Source of the DNA: Gammaproteobacteria bacterium
GTDB taxonomy: Bacteria; Pseudomonadota; Gammaproteobacteria; Pseudomonadales; Pseudohongiellaceae
Assembly: GCA_028818225.1 (NCBI GenBank)
Contig: JAPPOG010000032.1
Span: forward strand, 1 to 59,345
Length of the DNA: 59,345 nucleotides
Reading direction: 5' to 3'
Part shown: positions 8,635 through 16,698 of the stretch, piece after piece
How the letters are laid out: the number at the start of each line of letters is the position of its first letter
Position numbering within the stretch: the stretch's first letter is position 1
Position numbers and translations under genes: made by a program
Notes under the pieces: model-generated
The model's input: only the letters and a program-made list of their open reading frames with translations
What the model was told of the DNA's origin: nothing
Database searches by the model: none

Positions 8635-9849
8635 TTAGTTTGCGGCTTCCAGTCGTAACAAAGCACCATCTTCTTCATCCACCAGGACATAAAGATTACC
8701 ATCGGGACCCTGTTTGACAGCGGTGATACGTGACTGGAGCTCGCGCAGAATTCCTTCACGACGAATCTCTTCGCCACGACTGTTAAATACGACTCGCTCA
8801 ATGTGACCCGTGCCAGGAATTCGCCCTTCCATCATGGAACCCACAAACAAATTATTTTGCCATTCTGGAAACGCTGCGCCGGAGTAAAAGGCGATACCAG
8901 CTGGCGCAATCGATGGCCACCAGATAACAGAGGGCTGAATGAATTCTTCGGACCATTGTTCATTGCTAACCCAGTCGCCACGATATTGCCTGCTATAAGA
9001 CACGATCGGCCAGCCATAATTGCTTCCTGCCTGAATGATGTTGGCTTCATCGCCACCCTGGGGACCATTTTCGGTCGCCCATAGCTCGCCGGTTTGTGGG
9101 TGATAGTCCATGCCGATGATGTTTCTGTGTCCTACCGTATAAACTTCCGGCAGGTATTCGCCACTATCTATAAAGGGATTATCTGCCGCCGATGAGCCGT
9201 CATCATTTAAGCGCAGTAACTTGCCGTAATGATTGGAGGGATCCTGGGCATAATCACCGTAACCTGCATACATGTACGCACCACCGATGGACATGAGTAA
9301 TTTGCCATCGGGTTCAAACAGTAGTTTTGTCGCCGCGATTCCCCGATCCAGGCCTTCTGCCTGGAAGATTTCCGTGACATCAACCAGTCGATCTTCCTGT
9401 ATACGCGCACGGACCAGCGTTACCGCACGCTCTTCTTCGCCGGCAACCGTAATTGCTTTGTGATAACTCAGGTAAACCATGTTGTCGTCTTCAGGATGCA
9501 GGGCAACTGACAACAAACCGGAACGAAATTCACCGCTTAACACTTCTGGCACACCAGAGATATCTGCTTCTACCAGCCCACCATTACGAATCAGGCGCAA
9601 CTTGCCGGTATATCTTTCGGTGATGAGGATGTCGCCGTTCTCCCTGAAGGCAAAATCGAATGGATTGGCCAGGCCCCTGCCTAGGGGAACAACGCGCACT
9701 TCATCAACTTCAAAAGTATTGATAGTAAATGGTTGACCTCTTTCATAGAGCGCCAATATGTCATCACCGCCCTGGGCGAAAGTTAAACTGCACAGGCCAG
9801 TAATTAGAGCCAGCACCAATCCTTTTATTGTTTTTTCCAAGCGCTCCAT
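8635..9849 (-). CDS. Periplasmic PQQ-dependent aldose/sorbosone dehydrogenase-like protein
   Basis: 404 residues with a signal peptide ending LTFAQ. It is a soluble glucose/sorbosone dehydrogenase-type beta-propeller (GSDH family), the class of soluble PQQ enzymes that oxidise aldose sugars in the periplasm. Diagnostic stretches: PFDFAFRENGDILITERYTG, GLLSVALHPED, GHRNIIGMDYHPQTGELWATENGPQGGDEANI and GSNYGWP.VSY. AGGAG is seven bases upstream of the ATG. Some GSDH-fold proteins have lost PQQ activity, so the catalytic role needs proof. It is second in the operon after DUF3500, followed by a carboxylesterase 20 bases later. Confidence 0.9.
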   Translation of the reverse strand: MERLEKTIKGLVLALITGLCSLTFAQGGDDILALYERGQPFTINTFEVDEVRVVPLGRGLANPFDFAFRENGDILITERYTGKLRLIRNGGLVEADISGVPEVLSGEFRSGLLSVALHPEDDNMVYLSYHKAITVAGEEERAVTLVRARIQEDRLVDVTEIFQAEGLDRGIAATKLLFEPDGKLLMSIGGAYMYAGYGDYAQDPSNHYGKLLRLNDDGSSAADNPFIDSGEYLPEVYTVGHRNIIGMDYHPQTGELWATENGPQGGDEANIIQAGSNYGWPIVSYSRQYRGDWVSNEQWSEEFIQPSVIWWPSIAPAGIAFYSGAAFPEWQNNLFVGSMMEGRIPGTGHIERVVFNSRGEEIRREGILRELQSRITAVKQGPDGNLYVLVDEEDGALLRLEAAN

Positions 9850-9861
9850 AAGTAACTCCTG

Positions 9862-10932
9862 TTAGTGGTTATGTCCCGGACCAAATTCAGACGCTACCGC
9901 CTGGTAATGCATACGGATCAAGTCGCGACCAAAATCCCCGGCAAAATCCCGCCACACCAGGTGAATGTGATTGGCATTGTTCTGGGTGTTGTCGTATTCA
10001 ATCAGGAAGCTCGGGCCCTGCACACGATAATAATGGGGATCGCCGCGCTCCCTGCTTCCTATCCAGAGGAACTTGATGTTATCGAGACCTTCGCTGCGAA
10101 TCTTTTCCATTCTCGCTGCAGCAATAGCATCAGGTTGGGTCGACGTCAGTTCTTCTATTAATGCGATCAGGATCAACTGCTGCTGCGAAGTAAGCTGGGA
10201 ATAGCTAACCCCAACATCATCGAGCGGGCCAATCTCCTGCTCGGCTGCCGTATAAATGTCGTTAGGCACATCAATGTCAAGATAGGCGTCGGACATCTGA
10301 ATCGAATCGAGAGAAGTTACCAGGTCTCTCGCAATGTCTTCCTCTGCCGCCAATACCCGGGTGCCGATCTGGCTTCCGGTTCTGACCTCTGCCGGATTGG
10401 TACCAAAGAATTGCGGTGAACTGGCTATGCCCATGCCGCGGACAAAGGTCCAGTTATAGGCAAGATGATGACCTTCGTATCTGAGAGCCCAGTCAGAATC
10501 CATGGCGGGTGTTCCGAAAACTGTAATGTAGTAGAGCTCCGGGTCGCGATCGAAACGACCATTTACCTCGATCTCCGCCAGCACAGATTCCAATCCTCTG
10601 ACTGCTTCGGCCTTCTGATAACCTTTGGCGCTAAAGAAAACCTGCAATAAATCCTGAGCCGCTCCCCTTTGCGCAGCATTCATAGACCTGAATGGCACTC
10701 CGTTGCGATCCCGGGGAATAAAGTGCCAGTTAAATCGCTCCTCATCATCGAAGGCATAAGTCCCATTGTTTCTCTGTTGCATTGTCAGGCTGGCAAGAAA
10801 TCTGTTTGTTGCATCAACCATGTCCTGGGTGAGATCGATGCGGGCTTGTTGCGCATTCGCCACCATGGCAACGGGAAGAAATACGAGCAGTAAAGCAGCT
10901 TGTAATAAACGGCGAAAAATTCGATGAATCAT
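9862..10932 (-). CDS. Exported DUF3500 protein
   Basis: 356 residues. Signal peptide of about 27 residues ending VANAQQ. The body matches DUF3500 from memory: NRFLASLTMQQR.....FDDEERFNWHFIPRDR near the start, LRYEGHHLAYNWTFVRG in the middle and a His-rich C-terminal part with HYYRVQGPSFLIEYDN, NHIHLVWRDFAGDFG and a final GPGHNH. The conserved histidines hint at metal binding, but no activity is established for the family. A strong AGGAGG lies eight bases before the ATG; an earlier ATG is out of frame. It is first in a four-gene operon, 12 bases before the sugar dehydrogenase-like gene. The nearest upstream gene is divergent. Confidence 0.85.
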   Translation of the reverse strand: MIHRIFRRLLQAALLLVFLPVAMVANAQQARIDLTQDMVDATNRFLASLTMQQRNNGTYAFDDEERFNWHFIPRDRNGVPFRSMNAAQRGAAQDLLQVFFSAKGYQKAEAVRGLESVLAEIEVNGRFDRDPELYYITVFGTPAMDSDWALRYEGHHLAYNWTFVRGMGIASSPQFFGTNPAEVRTGSQIGTRVLAAEEDIARDLVTSLDSIQMSDAYLDIDVPNDIYTAAEQEIGPLDDVGVSYSQLTSQQQLILIALIEELTSTQPDAIAAARMEKIRSEGLDNIKFLWIGSRERGDPHYYRVQGPSFLIEYDNTQNNANHIHLVWRDFAGDFGRDLIRMHYQAVASEFGPGHNH

Positions 10933-11153
10933 GGCATGGTCCTCCTTTTTATAAGCGACTCAAAGACGAGCAGTTTTTGCGAGGAATTTCAGAGCATAAA
11001 CCCGTGCCTGATGCGCGTCCAGCGCATTTATCGCTTCTCCCCAGTAGTCAGCTTGGAGCGATCTTGCTTCGAATTGTCAGGGCAGCAAATTTCTGCCATA
11101 AATAGCACTTTTTCAGCCAGCAAACCCGGGTTAATGAGTTAAGAGGAGGCCCC

Positions 11154-12122
11154 ATGAAAGCGGTACGAATCAAGGAATACGGCGGCCCCGAGGTCATGTC
11201 CTATGAGGACATCGACATACCCATTGTCAGCGAAACTGATGTGCTGGTAAAAATTGCAGCCTCCGGCATTAACTACATCGACACCTACCAGCGCTCCGGG
11301 CTTTACCAGATTCCCCTCCCCGCTACCTTGGGATTGGAAGCTGCCGGCATCGTGGAGGAGGTGGGTTCTGCCGTTACCAATTTTAAAGTCGGTGACCGTG
11401 TCGCCTATACCAGCGTGCCAGGTGCCTATGCCGAATATGCAGCAGTACCTGAAGAGAAAATTGTCGCCCTTGCCGAAGGCGTCAGTTTCGAACAAGGTGC
11501 TGCAACCATGTTGCAAGGATGCACCGCACATTATTTGTGTAAATCCACTTACGTCGTTAAGGAAGGCGACCGCTGTTTGATTCACGCTGCAGCCGGTGGT
11601 GTTGGCCTATTACTTATTCAGATGGTTAAGAACGCCGGCGGATTTGTAATCGGCACAGTTTCTACCGAAGAAAAAGCAGCGCTGGCAAAAGCAGCAGGCG
11701 CTGACGAAGTGATTCTCTATTCCGAAAAGGACTTCGAAACTGAAGTAAAACGCATTACCGCTGGAGCTGGCGTTAATGTGGTCTACGATTCCGTCGGCAA
11801 GTCCACCTTTGAAAAAAGTATTGATTGCCTGAGCAAGCTTGGCTACATGGTTTTATATGGCAACGCCAGTGGACCAGTTACTGAGTTCAATCCTGCCACT
11901 CTTGGTCCAAAAGGCTCACTTTTTCTAACCCGACCAACTCTCTTTGACTACACCGCCGACCGCGAATCCCTGGATTGGCGGAGTGGCGATGTGTTTAGCT
12001 GGATTGCCGATGGCAGTCTGAAATTAAGAATCGAGCATTTTTATCCATTAGCCGATGTGCAACAAGCCCACATCGATTTAGAAGGCCGAAAAACTACCGG
12101 CAAAGTAATACTGACACCTTAA
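11154..12122 (+). CDS. NADPH:quinone oxidoreductase (zeta-crystallin type, MDR superfamily)
   Basis: 322 residues, typical of QorA-like enzymes. It reduces quinones with NADPH in the cytoplasm. Visible: the GROES-like N-terminal part with GINYIDTYQRSGLY and LGLEAAGIVEEVG, and the Rossmann motif HAAAGGVGLLLIQMVKNAG. No structural-zinc Cys cluster is present, as expected for quinone reductases. AGAGGAGG lies just before the ATG. It is first of three co-directional genes (20 bases to the esterase), though that grouping has no clear metabolic logic. Confidence 0.92.
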   Translation: MKAVRIKEYGGPEVMSYEDIDIPIVSETDVLVKIAASGINYIDTYQRSGLYQIPLPATLGLEAAGIVEEVGSAVTNFKVGDRVAYTSVPGAYAEYAAVPEEKIVALAEGVSFEQGAATMLQGCTAHYLCKSTYVVKEGDRCLIHAAAGGVGLLLIQMVKNAGGFVIGTVSTEEKAALAKAAGADEVILYSEKDFETEVKRITAGAGVNVVYDSVGKSTFEKSIDCLSKLGYMVLYGNASGPVTEFNPATLGPKGSLFLTRPTLFDYTADRESLDWRSGDVFSWIADGSLKLRIEHFYPLADVQQAHIDLEGRKTTGKVILTP

Positions 12123-12142
12123 TGATTTAACTGGATGTACCT

Positions 12143-13024
12143 ATGAAAAAACTTTACTCCCTGCTCACACTACTCGTGCTACTTGCTCCAATGCAGCTAT
12201 CAGCACAGTCTATCGATTTTGGTCGCGGTGAATTACCGATTACCGTACCTGATAGCTACTCCGCAGATAATCCAACACCACTGATTGTCCTGTTACATGG
12301 CTACACCAGCAGTGGGCGAGGTCAGGACATGTATCTAGGCTTTAGCCGCGTCGCCGATCGTTATAATTTTCTTTTCGTTGCCCCAGACGGCACCCAGGAA
12401 ACCAGTGATCGCCAGAATCGCTTCTGGAATGCTACTGATGCCTGCTGCAATTTTTTCAATTCAGAAGTTGATGACAGCGGTTATATCATCGGCATCATTA
12501 ATAAAATGAAGGAAGAGTACAACGTAGACCCTAACAGGGTTTACCTGGTGGGTCATTCTAATGGTGGGTTCATGTCTTACCAGATGGCTTACCGGCATTC
12601 CGACTCCATAGCCGCCATAGCCAGCCTGGCCGGAGCGACTCACCTTGAAGACCGGGATGCGCCGGCGAATCCGGTTCATATACTCCAGATTCATGGCACC
12701 GATGACACCACCATCGAATACGGTGGCGGTGATATTCAGGGTAATGTATACCCAAGCGCTATGGAAACGGTAACTCAATGGGCAGATTATAATGGCTGTT
12801 CTACAGAAGGCGCGGAAAGGGAATTGAGAGATTTAGAATCTAATCTTGAAGGCCATGAGTCTTCGGTTCTATTATTCGAGCTCGGCTGTGCCGCTGGCGG
12901 TTCCAGCGAGTTATGGACAATTCAAAATGGGTCTCATGTACCGCGGGTTTCCGAATCATTTAGCGCTCAGGTGGTTGAATGGTTATACGCCCATCCGAAA
13001 GAATTCGCATCCTATGCAGACTAG
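12143..13024 (+). CDS. Secreted PHB depolymerase/feruloyl esterase-like hydrolase
   Basis: 293 residues; signal peptide ending LSAQ near residue 22. An alpha/beta hydrolase of the LpqC/poly(3-hydroxybutyrate) depolymerase group. Visible: oxyanion region LIVLLHGYTSSG, nucleophile elbow LVGHSNGGFMSY, likely acid in IHGTDDTTIEY and likely His in NGSHVPRV. It should hydrolyse short polyester or phenolic ester bonds outside the cytoplasm; the substrate is not certain. It follows the quinone reductase closely, and its last 11 bases overlap the start of the DUF1080 gene, indicating translational coupling. Confidence 0.88.
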   Translation: MKKLYSLLTLLVLLAPMQLSAQSIDFGRGELPITVPDSYSADNPTPLIVLLHGYTSSGRGQDMYLGFSRVADRYNFLFVAPDGTQETSDRQNRFWNATDACCNFFNSEVDDSGYIIGIINKMKEEYNVDPNRVYLVGHSNGGFMSYQMAYRHSDSIAAIASLAGATHLEDRDAPANPVHILQIHGTDDTTIEYGGGDIQGNVYPSAMETVTQWADYNGCSTEGAERELRDLESNLEGHESSVLLFELGCAAGGSSELWTIQNGSHVPRVSESFSAQVVEWLYAHPKEFASYAD

Positions 13025-13799
13025 CTTGCGCGCTTTACTCTTGTTGATTGGCCTGGGAACCGCTAATGGCTCTTTGGGTCAATCCAATGACGATTGGATC
13101 CAGCTGTTCAATGGAACTGATCTTGATAACTGGCAGGTAAAATTTACCGGGCAACCCCTCGGTGTTAATTTAAACGATACTTTTCGTGTAGAAGACGGTT
13201 TGCTAACTGTTTCCTATGAAAACTGGAATGATTTCAATGGTGAGTTCGGCCACCTGTTTTACGACGAAGTCTTCTCTCATTATCTATTAAGAGTGGAATA
13301 TCGATTCATCGGTGAGCAGGTTAGCAATGGCCCAGGCTGGGCTTTTCGTAATAACGGCATGATGCTGCATAGTCAGGATCCTCGCTCCATGACCGTCGAT
13401 CAGGAATTTCCGGTGAGTATTGAATCCCAACTGCTGGGCGGCAATGGAAGTGATCCGCGCACCACTTCCAATGTCTGTACGCCGGGTACCAATATGGTCA
13501 TGGATGGCGAACTGATAACTCGCCATTGCACCAATTCCAATTCCGACACCTTCCACGGTGACCAATGGGTGACTGCCGAAATGGAAATTAGGGGCAGTGA
13601 TATCCTGATTCATCGAATCAATGGCAGAATAGTTTTTGAATTACAAGATATTCAACTGGATCCAACGGATTCGGACGCACAGGCACTTATTGCCAGTGGT
13701 GCTGAAATTGAACTAAAAGAGGGATACGTGGCACTTCAGGCAGAAAGCCATCCGACCCAGTTTCGAGTTATCGAGCTGCTACCGCTCAATTCTGATTAG
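13014..13799 (+). CDS. Secreted DUF1080 (3-keto-disaccharide hydrolase-like) protein
   Basis: 261 residues from the ATG at 13014, which gives a clean signal peptide (TSLRALLLLIGLGTANGSLGQ). The frame is open further upstream but that part overlaps the preceding gene. The DDWIQLFNGTDLDNWQVKFTG start, the HLFYDEVFSHYLLRVEYRF and the final VALQAESHPTQFRVIELLPL are classic of DUF1080, a jelly-roll domain of secreted glycan-processing proteins. Conserved HC in RHCTNSNSDTFHGDQWV. It probably binds or cleaves an extracellular sugar; the specific reaction is not known. Translationally coupled to the esterase upstream. Confidence 0.88.
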   Translation: MQTSLRALLLLIGLGTANGSLGQSNDDWIQLFNGTDLDNWQVKFTGQPLGVNLNDTFRVEDGLLTVSYENWNDFNGEFGHLFYDEVFSHYLLRVEYRFIGEQVSNGPGWAFRNNGMMLHSQDPRSMTVDQEFPVSIESQLLGGNGSDPRTTSNVCTPGTNMVMDGELITRHCTNSNSDTFHGDQWVTAEMEIRGSDILIHRINGRIVFELQDIQLDPTDSDAQALIASGAEIELKEGYVALQAESHPTQFRVIELLPLNSD

Positions 13800-13838
13800 A
13801 TAGACTACTGCTAAGGCGCCAAGGCCTGAATTTCTCTA

Positions 13839-13860
13839 AACTAATCTGTTCAGATTGGTT
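13839..13860 (+). terminator. Candidate hairpin after the qor-esterase-DUF1080 operon
   Basis: AACTAATCTG (13839-13848) pairs with CAGATTGGTT (13851-13860), nine Watson-Crick pairs and one wobble over a nominal two-base loop, followed by a short pyrimidine-rich CTTC. It lies 40 bases after the DUF1080 stop. The T tract is poor, so termination is only plausible. Confidence 0.35.
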
Positions 13861-13878
13861 CTTCAGAGGAGTGCAGGC

Positions 13879-13986
13879 GGCATTTTGCAAGGAGCATTAT
13901 TTCTTCGCTCCATGGGCCATCCCTGCCCTCCCGCATCTCTATCCCTGAACGCCAGTCGATCCAAATAACACTCCTTGCAAAACACC
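13879..13986. repeat. 108-bp element with imperfect 23-bp terminal inverted repeats
   Basis: The left end (13879-13901) and the reverse complement of the right end (13964-13986) match at 19 of 23 positions. The perfect core is TTTTGCAAGGAG (13883-13894) against CTCCTTGCAAAA (13971-13982). The 62 bases between carry no gene. The shape resembles a small MITE-type element or a long operator or hairpin. No clear target-site duplication is seen. The remaining gap from 13800 to 14106 holds no other gene. Confidence 0.45.
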
Positions 13987-14106
13987 TCTCGAACAAAGTG
14001 CTTGTTTCGTATTAAATGCAAACAGGAATTTAACAAACCTTAAAATCCCAAATTCAACTATTGCCGACGATACGTTATTCTTGCGGCAGTTAGAGAGGAA
14101 CAGCTC

Positions 14107-15228
14107 ATGTTTAACAGACGCCAGATTTTGCAGTCGATGGCTACTCTGCCGCTGCTATCTGCCTGTGCCCTGCCAAGGCAGGGAAGTGCTCGCAATTACA
14201 CCCCTTCCGGAATGCCATTGCGACGAGTCAATGTTTCCGATGATCGTGTTATTCGCACTATCGCCGGTCTGCGACCCTATCGTCCTTCCGGATTTGTGGT
14301 TAGAGCAGAACGCATGAATGACAAGGTAGTGATTCATAACTATGGGCATGGCGGCGGCGGAATCACCCTTTCCTGGGGAACCTCACACCTGGCAATGGAA
14401 CTTGCAACTCAGACTCAACATCGACGCTGCGCTGTGCTGGGCAGCGGTGCTACCGGACTTTCTGCTGCACGCCTCATGCAGAATGCGGGATGGGAGGTCG
14501 CAATTTATTCAAAAGACTTACCCCCCAATACAACATCCAATGTCGCTGGCGGACAGTGGTCACCTACCTCGGTTTACTCTGAAGATTCCGTAACCCCGGC
14601 ATTTCTTGCTCAGTTCGAAAGCGCCATGCGCCACTCCTATCGTTATTACCAGAACCTGGTTGGCCCAAAGTACGGCGTGCGCTGGATTAGCAATTACATG
14701 ATACTCAGTGGCGACAGCGGCACGGATTTTCTATCTGACACTTACCCCGGTATGTATCCCCAGCGCCTTCGTCTAGCACCATCAGACCACCCCTTTCCTG
14801 CCAACAATATTTTGCACATCGATACAATGCTGGCTGAGCCAGCGGTTTACCTGCCACAGATGATGGATGATTTTCAAATTGCCGGCGGCAAAATCGTAGT
14901 GAAAGAATTCCGCGATCGCAGTGAAGTGCTGCAACTGGATGAACCGGTAATTATTAATTGCACCGGCCTGGGTTCTCGCGAACTATTCAATGATAATGAA
15001 TTAATCCCGATTAAAGGTCAGCTCACCTTTTTATTGCCGCAGGAAGAAGTGGATTACATCATCATCGGCAACAGCGGTCTTTATATGTTCCCTCGCAGTG
15101 ATGGCATCTTGCTTGGTGGCACTTACGAACGAAACAACTGGGATACCACGCCAGATCCGCAAGCCACCCGCCGTATCATAGATGGTCATCGGGCATTCTT
15201 TAATGCAATGGAGGATCCCTGGGCGTGA
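14107..15228 (+). CDS. Exported FAD-dependent D-amino-acid-oxidase-like protein, circularly permuted
   Basis: 373 residues. The N-terminus MFNRRQILQ... with LLSAC is a twin-arginine-type signal plus lipobox (Cys20), so a folded flavoprotein lipoprotein is predicted. All landmarks of D-amino acid oxidase are present, but in rotated order. The normally C-terminal GLRPYRP (54-60) and HNYGHGGGGITLSWG (77-91) come first. The FAD Rossmann motif VLGSGATGLSA (110-120) and NVAGGQWSP follow. The normally penultimate LGGTYERNNWDTTPDP (336-351) ends the protein. The enzyme should oxidise a D-amino acid or related imino donor outside the cytoplasm. GAGAGGAACAGCTC precedes the ATG. Its stop overlaps the next gene by four bases. 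Confidence 0.85.
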   Translation: MFNRRQILQSMATLPLLSACALPRQGSARNYTPSGMPLRRVNVSDDRVIRTIAGLRPYRPSGFVVRAERMNDKVVIHNYGHGGGGITLSWGTSHLAMELATQTQHRRCAVLGSGATGLSAARLMQNAGWEVAIYSKDLPPNTTSNVAGGQWSPTSVYSEDSVTPAFLAQFESAMRHSYRYYQNLVGPKYGVRWISNYMILSGDSGTDFLSDTYPGMYPQRLRLAPSDHPFPANNILHIDTMLAEPAVYLPQMMDDFQIAGGKIVVKEFRDRSEVLQLDEPVIINCTGLGSRELFNDNELIPIKGQLTFLLPQEEVDYIIIGNSGLYMFPRSDGILLGGTYERNNWDTTPDPQATRRIIDGHRAFFNAMEDPWA

Positions 15229-15818
15229 AAGCAACTTTCGGAGTTGCTCTCATCCTGATGATGGCTGTTTCGACCTTTGCCTTAGCCCAGGATGAAGAGC
15301 AGACGGAAATCACTGAAGAAGAAAGTGATCGACCCATCGAGCAAATCGACATCGTGGGCGAACGCTCTTTACAATCGATGCGCTTTCAACTGCGCAGCGC
15401 TGAAGAATCGTACTACGATATGTTTAATGACCTGACCGAGGTCGATAAGTACAAAATCCGTTGTAGAACCGAGCGACGGACCAGCTCCCATATTCGGGTC
15501 AGGAATTGCGAACCAAGATTTTTTATCGAGTTGCGCCAGGACATTAACCGCGATGCCTTACTGCAAATCCGCAGCGCCTTTGGTGACGAAGGCATGGATC
15601 CTTTTGCGTTACGCCGCGGCATCGACCGCCTAGAACCTGACAGCGAAATTCGTGCCCTGCTGACGCAAGACTATGAAGGTATGCGCCAGGAGATGTTTCG
15701 TATTGCCCAGGAAAATGAAGATTATCTGAACCAACTCATGCACATCAGTGAGCTAAGAGCGGAATACGAAGCTGCCCGACAGAGACGCTTCGGTAACAAC
15801 GACGACGAAGATCAATAA
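15225..15818 (+). CDS. Small secreted acidic protein with a paired-Cys TSSHI motif
   Basis: 197 residues; signal peptide ending FALAQ. A very acidic linker (DEEQTEITEEESD) precedes IDIVGERSLQSMRFQLRSAEESYYDMFN, then a Cys-x(14-16)-Cys unit (RCRTERRTSSHIRVRNC), and a charged helical C-terminal half. The GERSLQSMR...AE..(Y/F)YD.FN plus Cys-pair pattern recurs in uncharacterised gammaproteobacterial exported proteins known to me only as hypotheticals. GTG start; GGAGG ten bases upstream; overlaps the stop of the DAAO-like gene (GTGA), so the two are coupled. The Cys motif also occurs in the lipoprotein at 5586. Function unknown. Confidence 0.8.
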   Translation: MKATFGVALILMMAVSTFALAQDEEQTEITEEESDRPIEQIDIVGERSLQSMRFQLRSAEESYYDMFNDLTEVDKYKIRCRTERRTSSHIRVRNCEPRFFIELRQDINRDALLQIRSAFGDEGMDPFALRRGIDRLEPDSEIRALLTQDYEGMRQEMFRIAQENEDYLNQLMHISELRAEYEAARQRRFGNNDDEDQ

Positions 15819-15833
15819 AATCAGAATAAAAAA

Positions 15834-15858
15834 ATGGCGGCAGGGGAACTACCGCCAT
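15834..15858 (-). terminator. Rho-independent terminator of the peroxiredoxin gene
   Basis: Read on the minus strand, ATGGCGG pairs with CCGCCAT around an 11-base loop, followed at once by a run of T. It lies just after the stop of the peroxiredoxin at 15881. The plus-strand gene ending at 15818 would not get a T tract from it. Confidence 0.8.
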
Positions 15859-15880
15859 AAATATGCAAGGCTGGGCTTGA

Positions 15881-16456
15881 TTACGCAGCCTGCGTTTGGA
15901 GAGCCTGTCTGGCTTGCAGGAAGTTGAGCATTGTATCCGCATCACTTACTTCGAAGGGATCGGTCGCGCAATTGTCGCTCTTACCCGGTTCGGCGAAGAG
16001 CTTAATAACCTCGCCATCCTCCACCAGCATCGAATAGCGCCAGGAACGATCACCGAATCCCAGGTTTTCCTTTTTCACCAGCATACCCATGCCGCGGGTG
16101 AAATCGCCGTTCCCATCCGGCAGCATTTTGACTTTGCTGACACCTAACTGTTTGGCCCACTGAAACATAGAGAAGGCGTCGTTTACGCTGAGGCAATAAA
16201 TCTCATCTATACCCATTGCACGAAGCTCATCGTATTTCCCTTCGAACCCTGGCAGGTGAGTACTTGAGCAGGTTGGGGTAAATGCACCCGGAAGGGCGAC
16301 CACGATAACGGACTTACCCTCGAAGATTTCTTCGCTGCCCAGGTCCTGCCAGCGAAATGGATTCTCACTGTCGAGTGCCTCATCCCGCACGCGGGTTTTG
16401 AAAACTACAGTAGGTAAAGTTTGTACCACGCCAATTCCTTTTCCATAAAATCCCAT
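15881..16456 (-). CDS. Peroxiredoxin (Prx5/redoxin type)
   Basis: 191 residues. The peroxidatic Cys lies in PGAFTPTCSSTHLPG, the signature of Prx5-type thiol peroxidases that reduce H2O2 and organic peroxides. Other Cys residues occur in EIYCLSVND and SDNCATDP and could resolve the sulfenate. RSWRYSMLVEDG and a C-terminal DTMLNFL are also family-like. No signal peptide, so cytoplasmic. No glutaredoxin domain is fused. It faces the cytochrome/copper gene at 16699 across a 240-base divergent region containing a perfect 20-bp palindrome. Confidence 0.92.
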   Translation of the reverse strand: MGFYGKGIGVVQTLPTVVFKTRVRDEALDSENPFRWQDLGSEEIFEGKSVIVVALPGAFTPTCSSTHLPGFEGKYDELRAMGIDEIYCLSVNDAFSMFQWAKQLGVSKVKMLPDGNGDFTRGMGMLVKKENLGFGDRSWRYSMLVEDGEVIKLFAEPGKSDNCATDPFEVSDADTMLNFLQARQALQTQAA

Positions 16457-16594
16457 GAATTACGATGAGCCTATCTTAGCGCCTCCCTATTGATCGGTAA
16501 AATGAGTTATTTCGATTATATTAATCGTAAAAAGCGATTTCATTTCTCATTAACACTGCTCCGGATTAGCTGTACTTCTTGTTACAGAAAGGCA

Positions 16595-16614
16595 CAAATT
16601 TCGCCCGAAATTTG
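16595..16614. promoter_or_regulatory. Perfect 9-bp inverted repeat, candidate operator
   Basis: CAAATTTCG (16595-16603), two bases, then CGAAATTTG (16606-16614). It lies between divergent genes, 85 bases before the cytochrome-copper protein gene and about 140 before the peroxiredoxin. The dyad size suits a dimeric repressor or activator. No regulator is identified. Confidence 0.45.
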
Positions 16615-16698
16615 CGGCCTCTGGCACCGTTATCTGTAGACAAATCAGGGAATTAGGATTAGAGTCTGGACAACCCAAAACTATAACCAGGAAGAATT

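Noticed and set aside
12846..13013. Upstream extension of the DUF1080 gene
   Set aside because: It overlaps the esterase gene; the signal peptide begins at the ATG at 13014.
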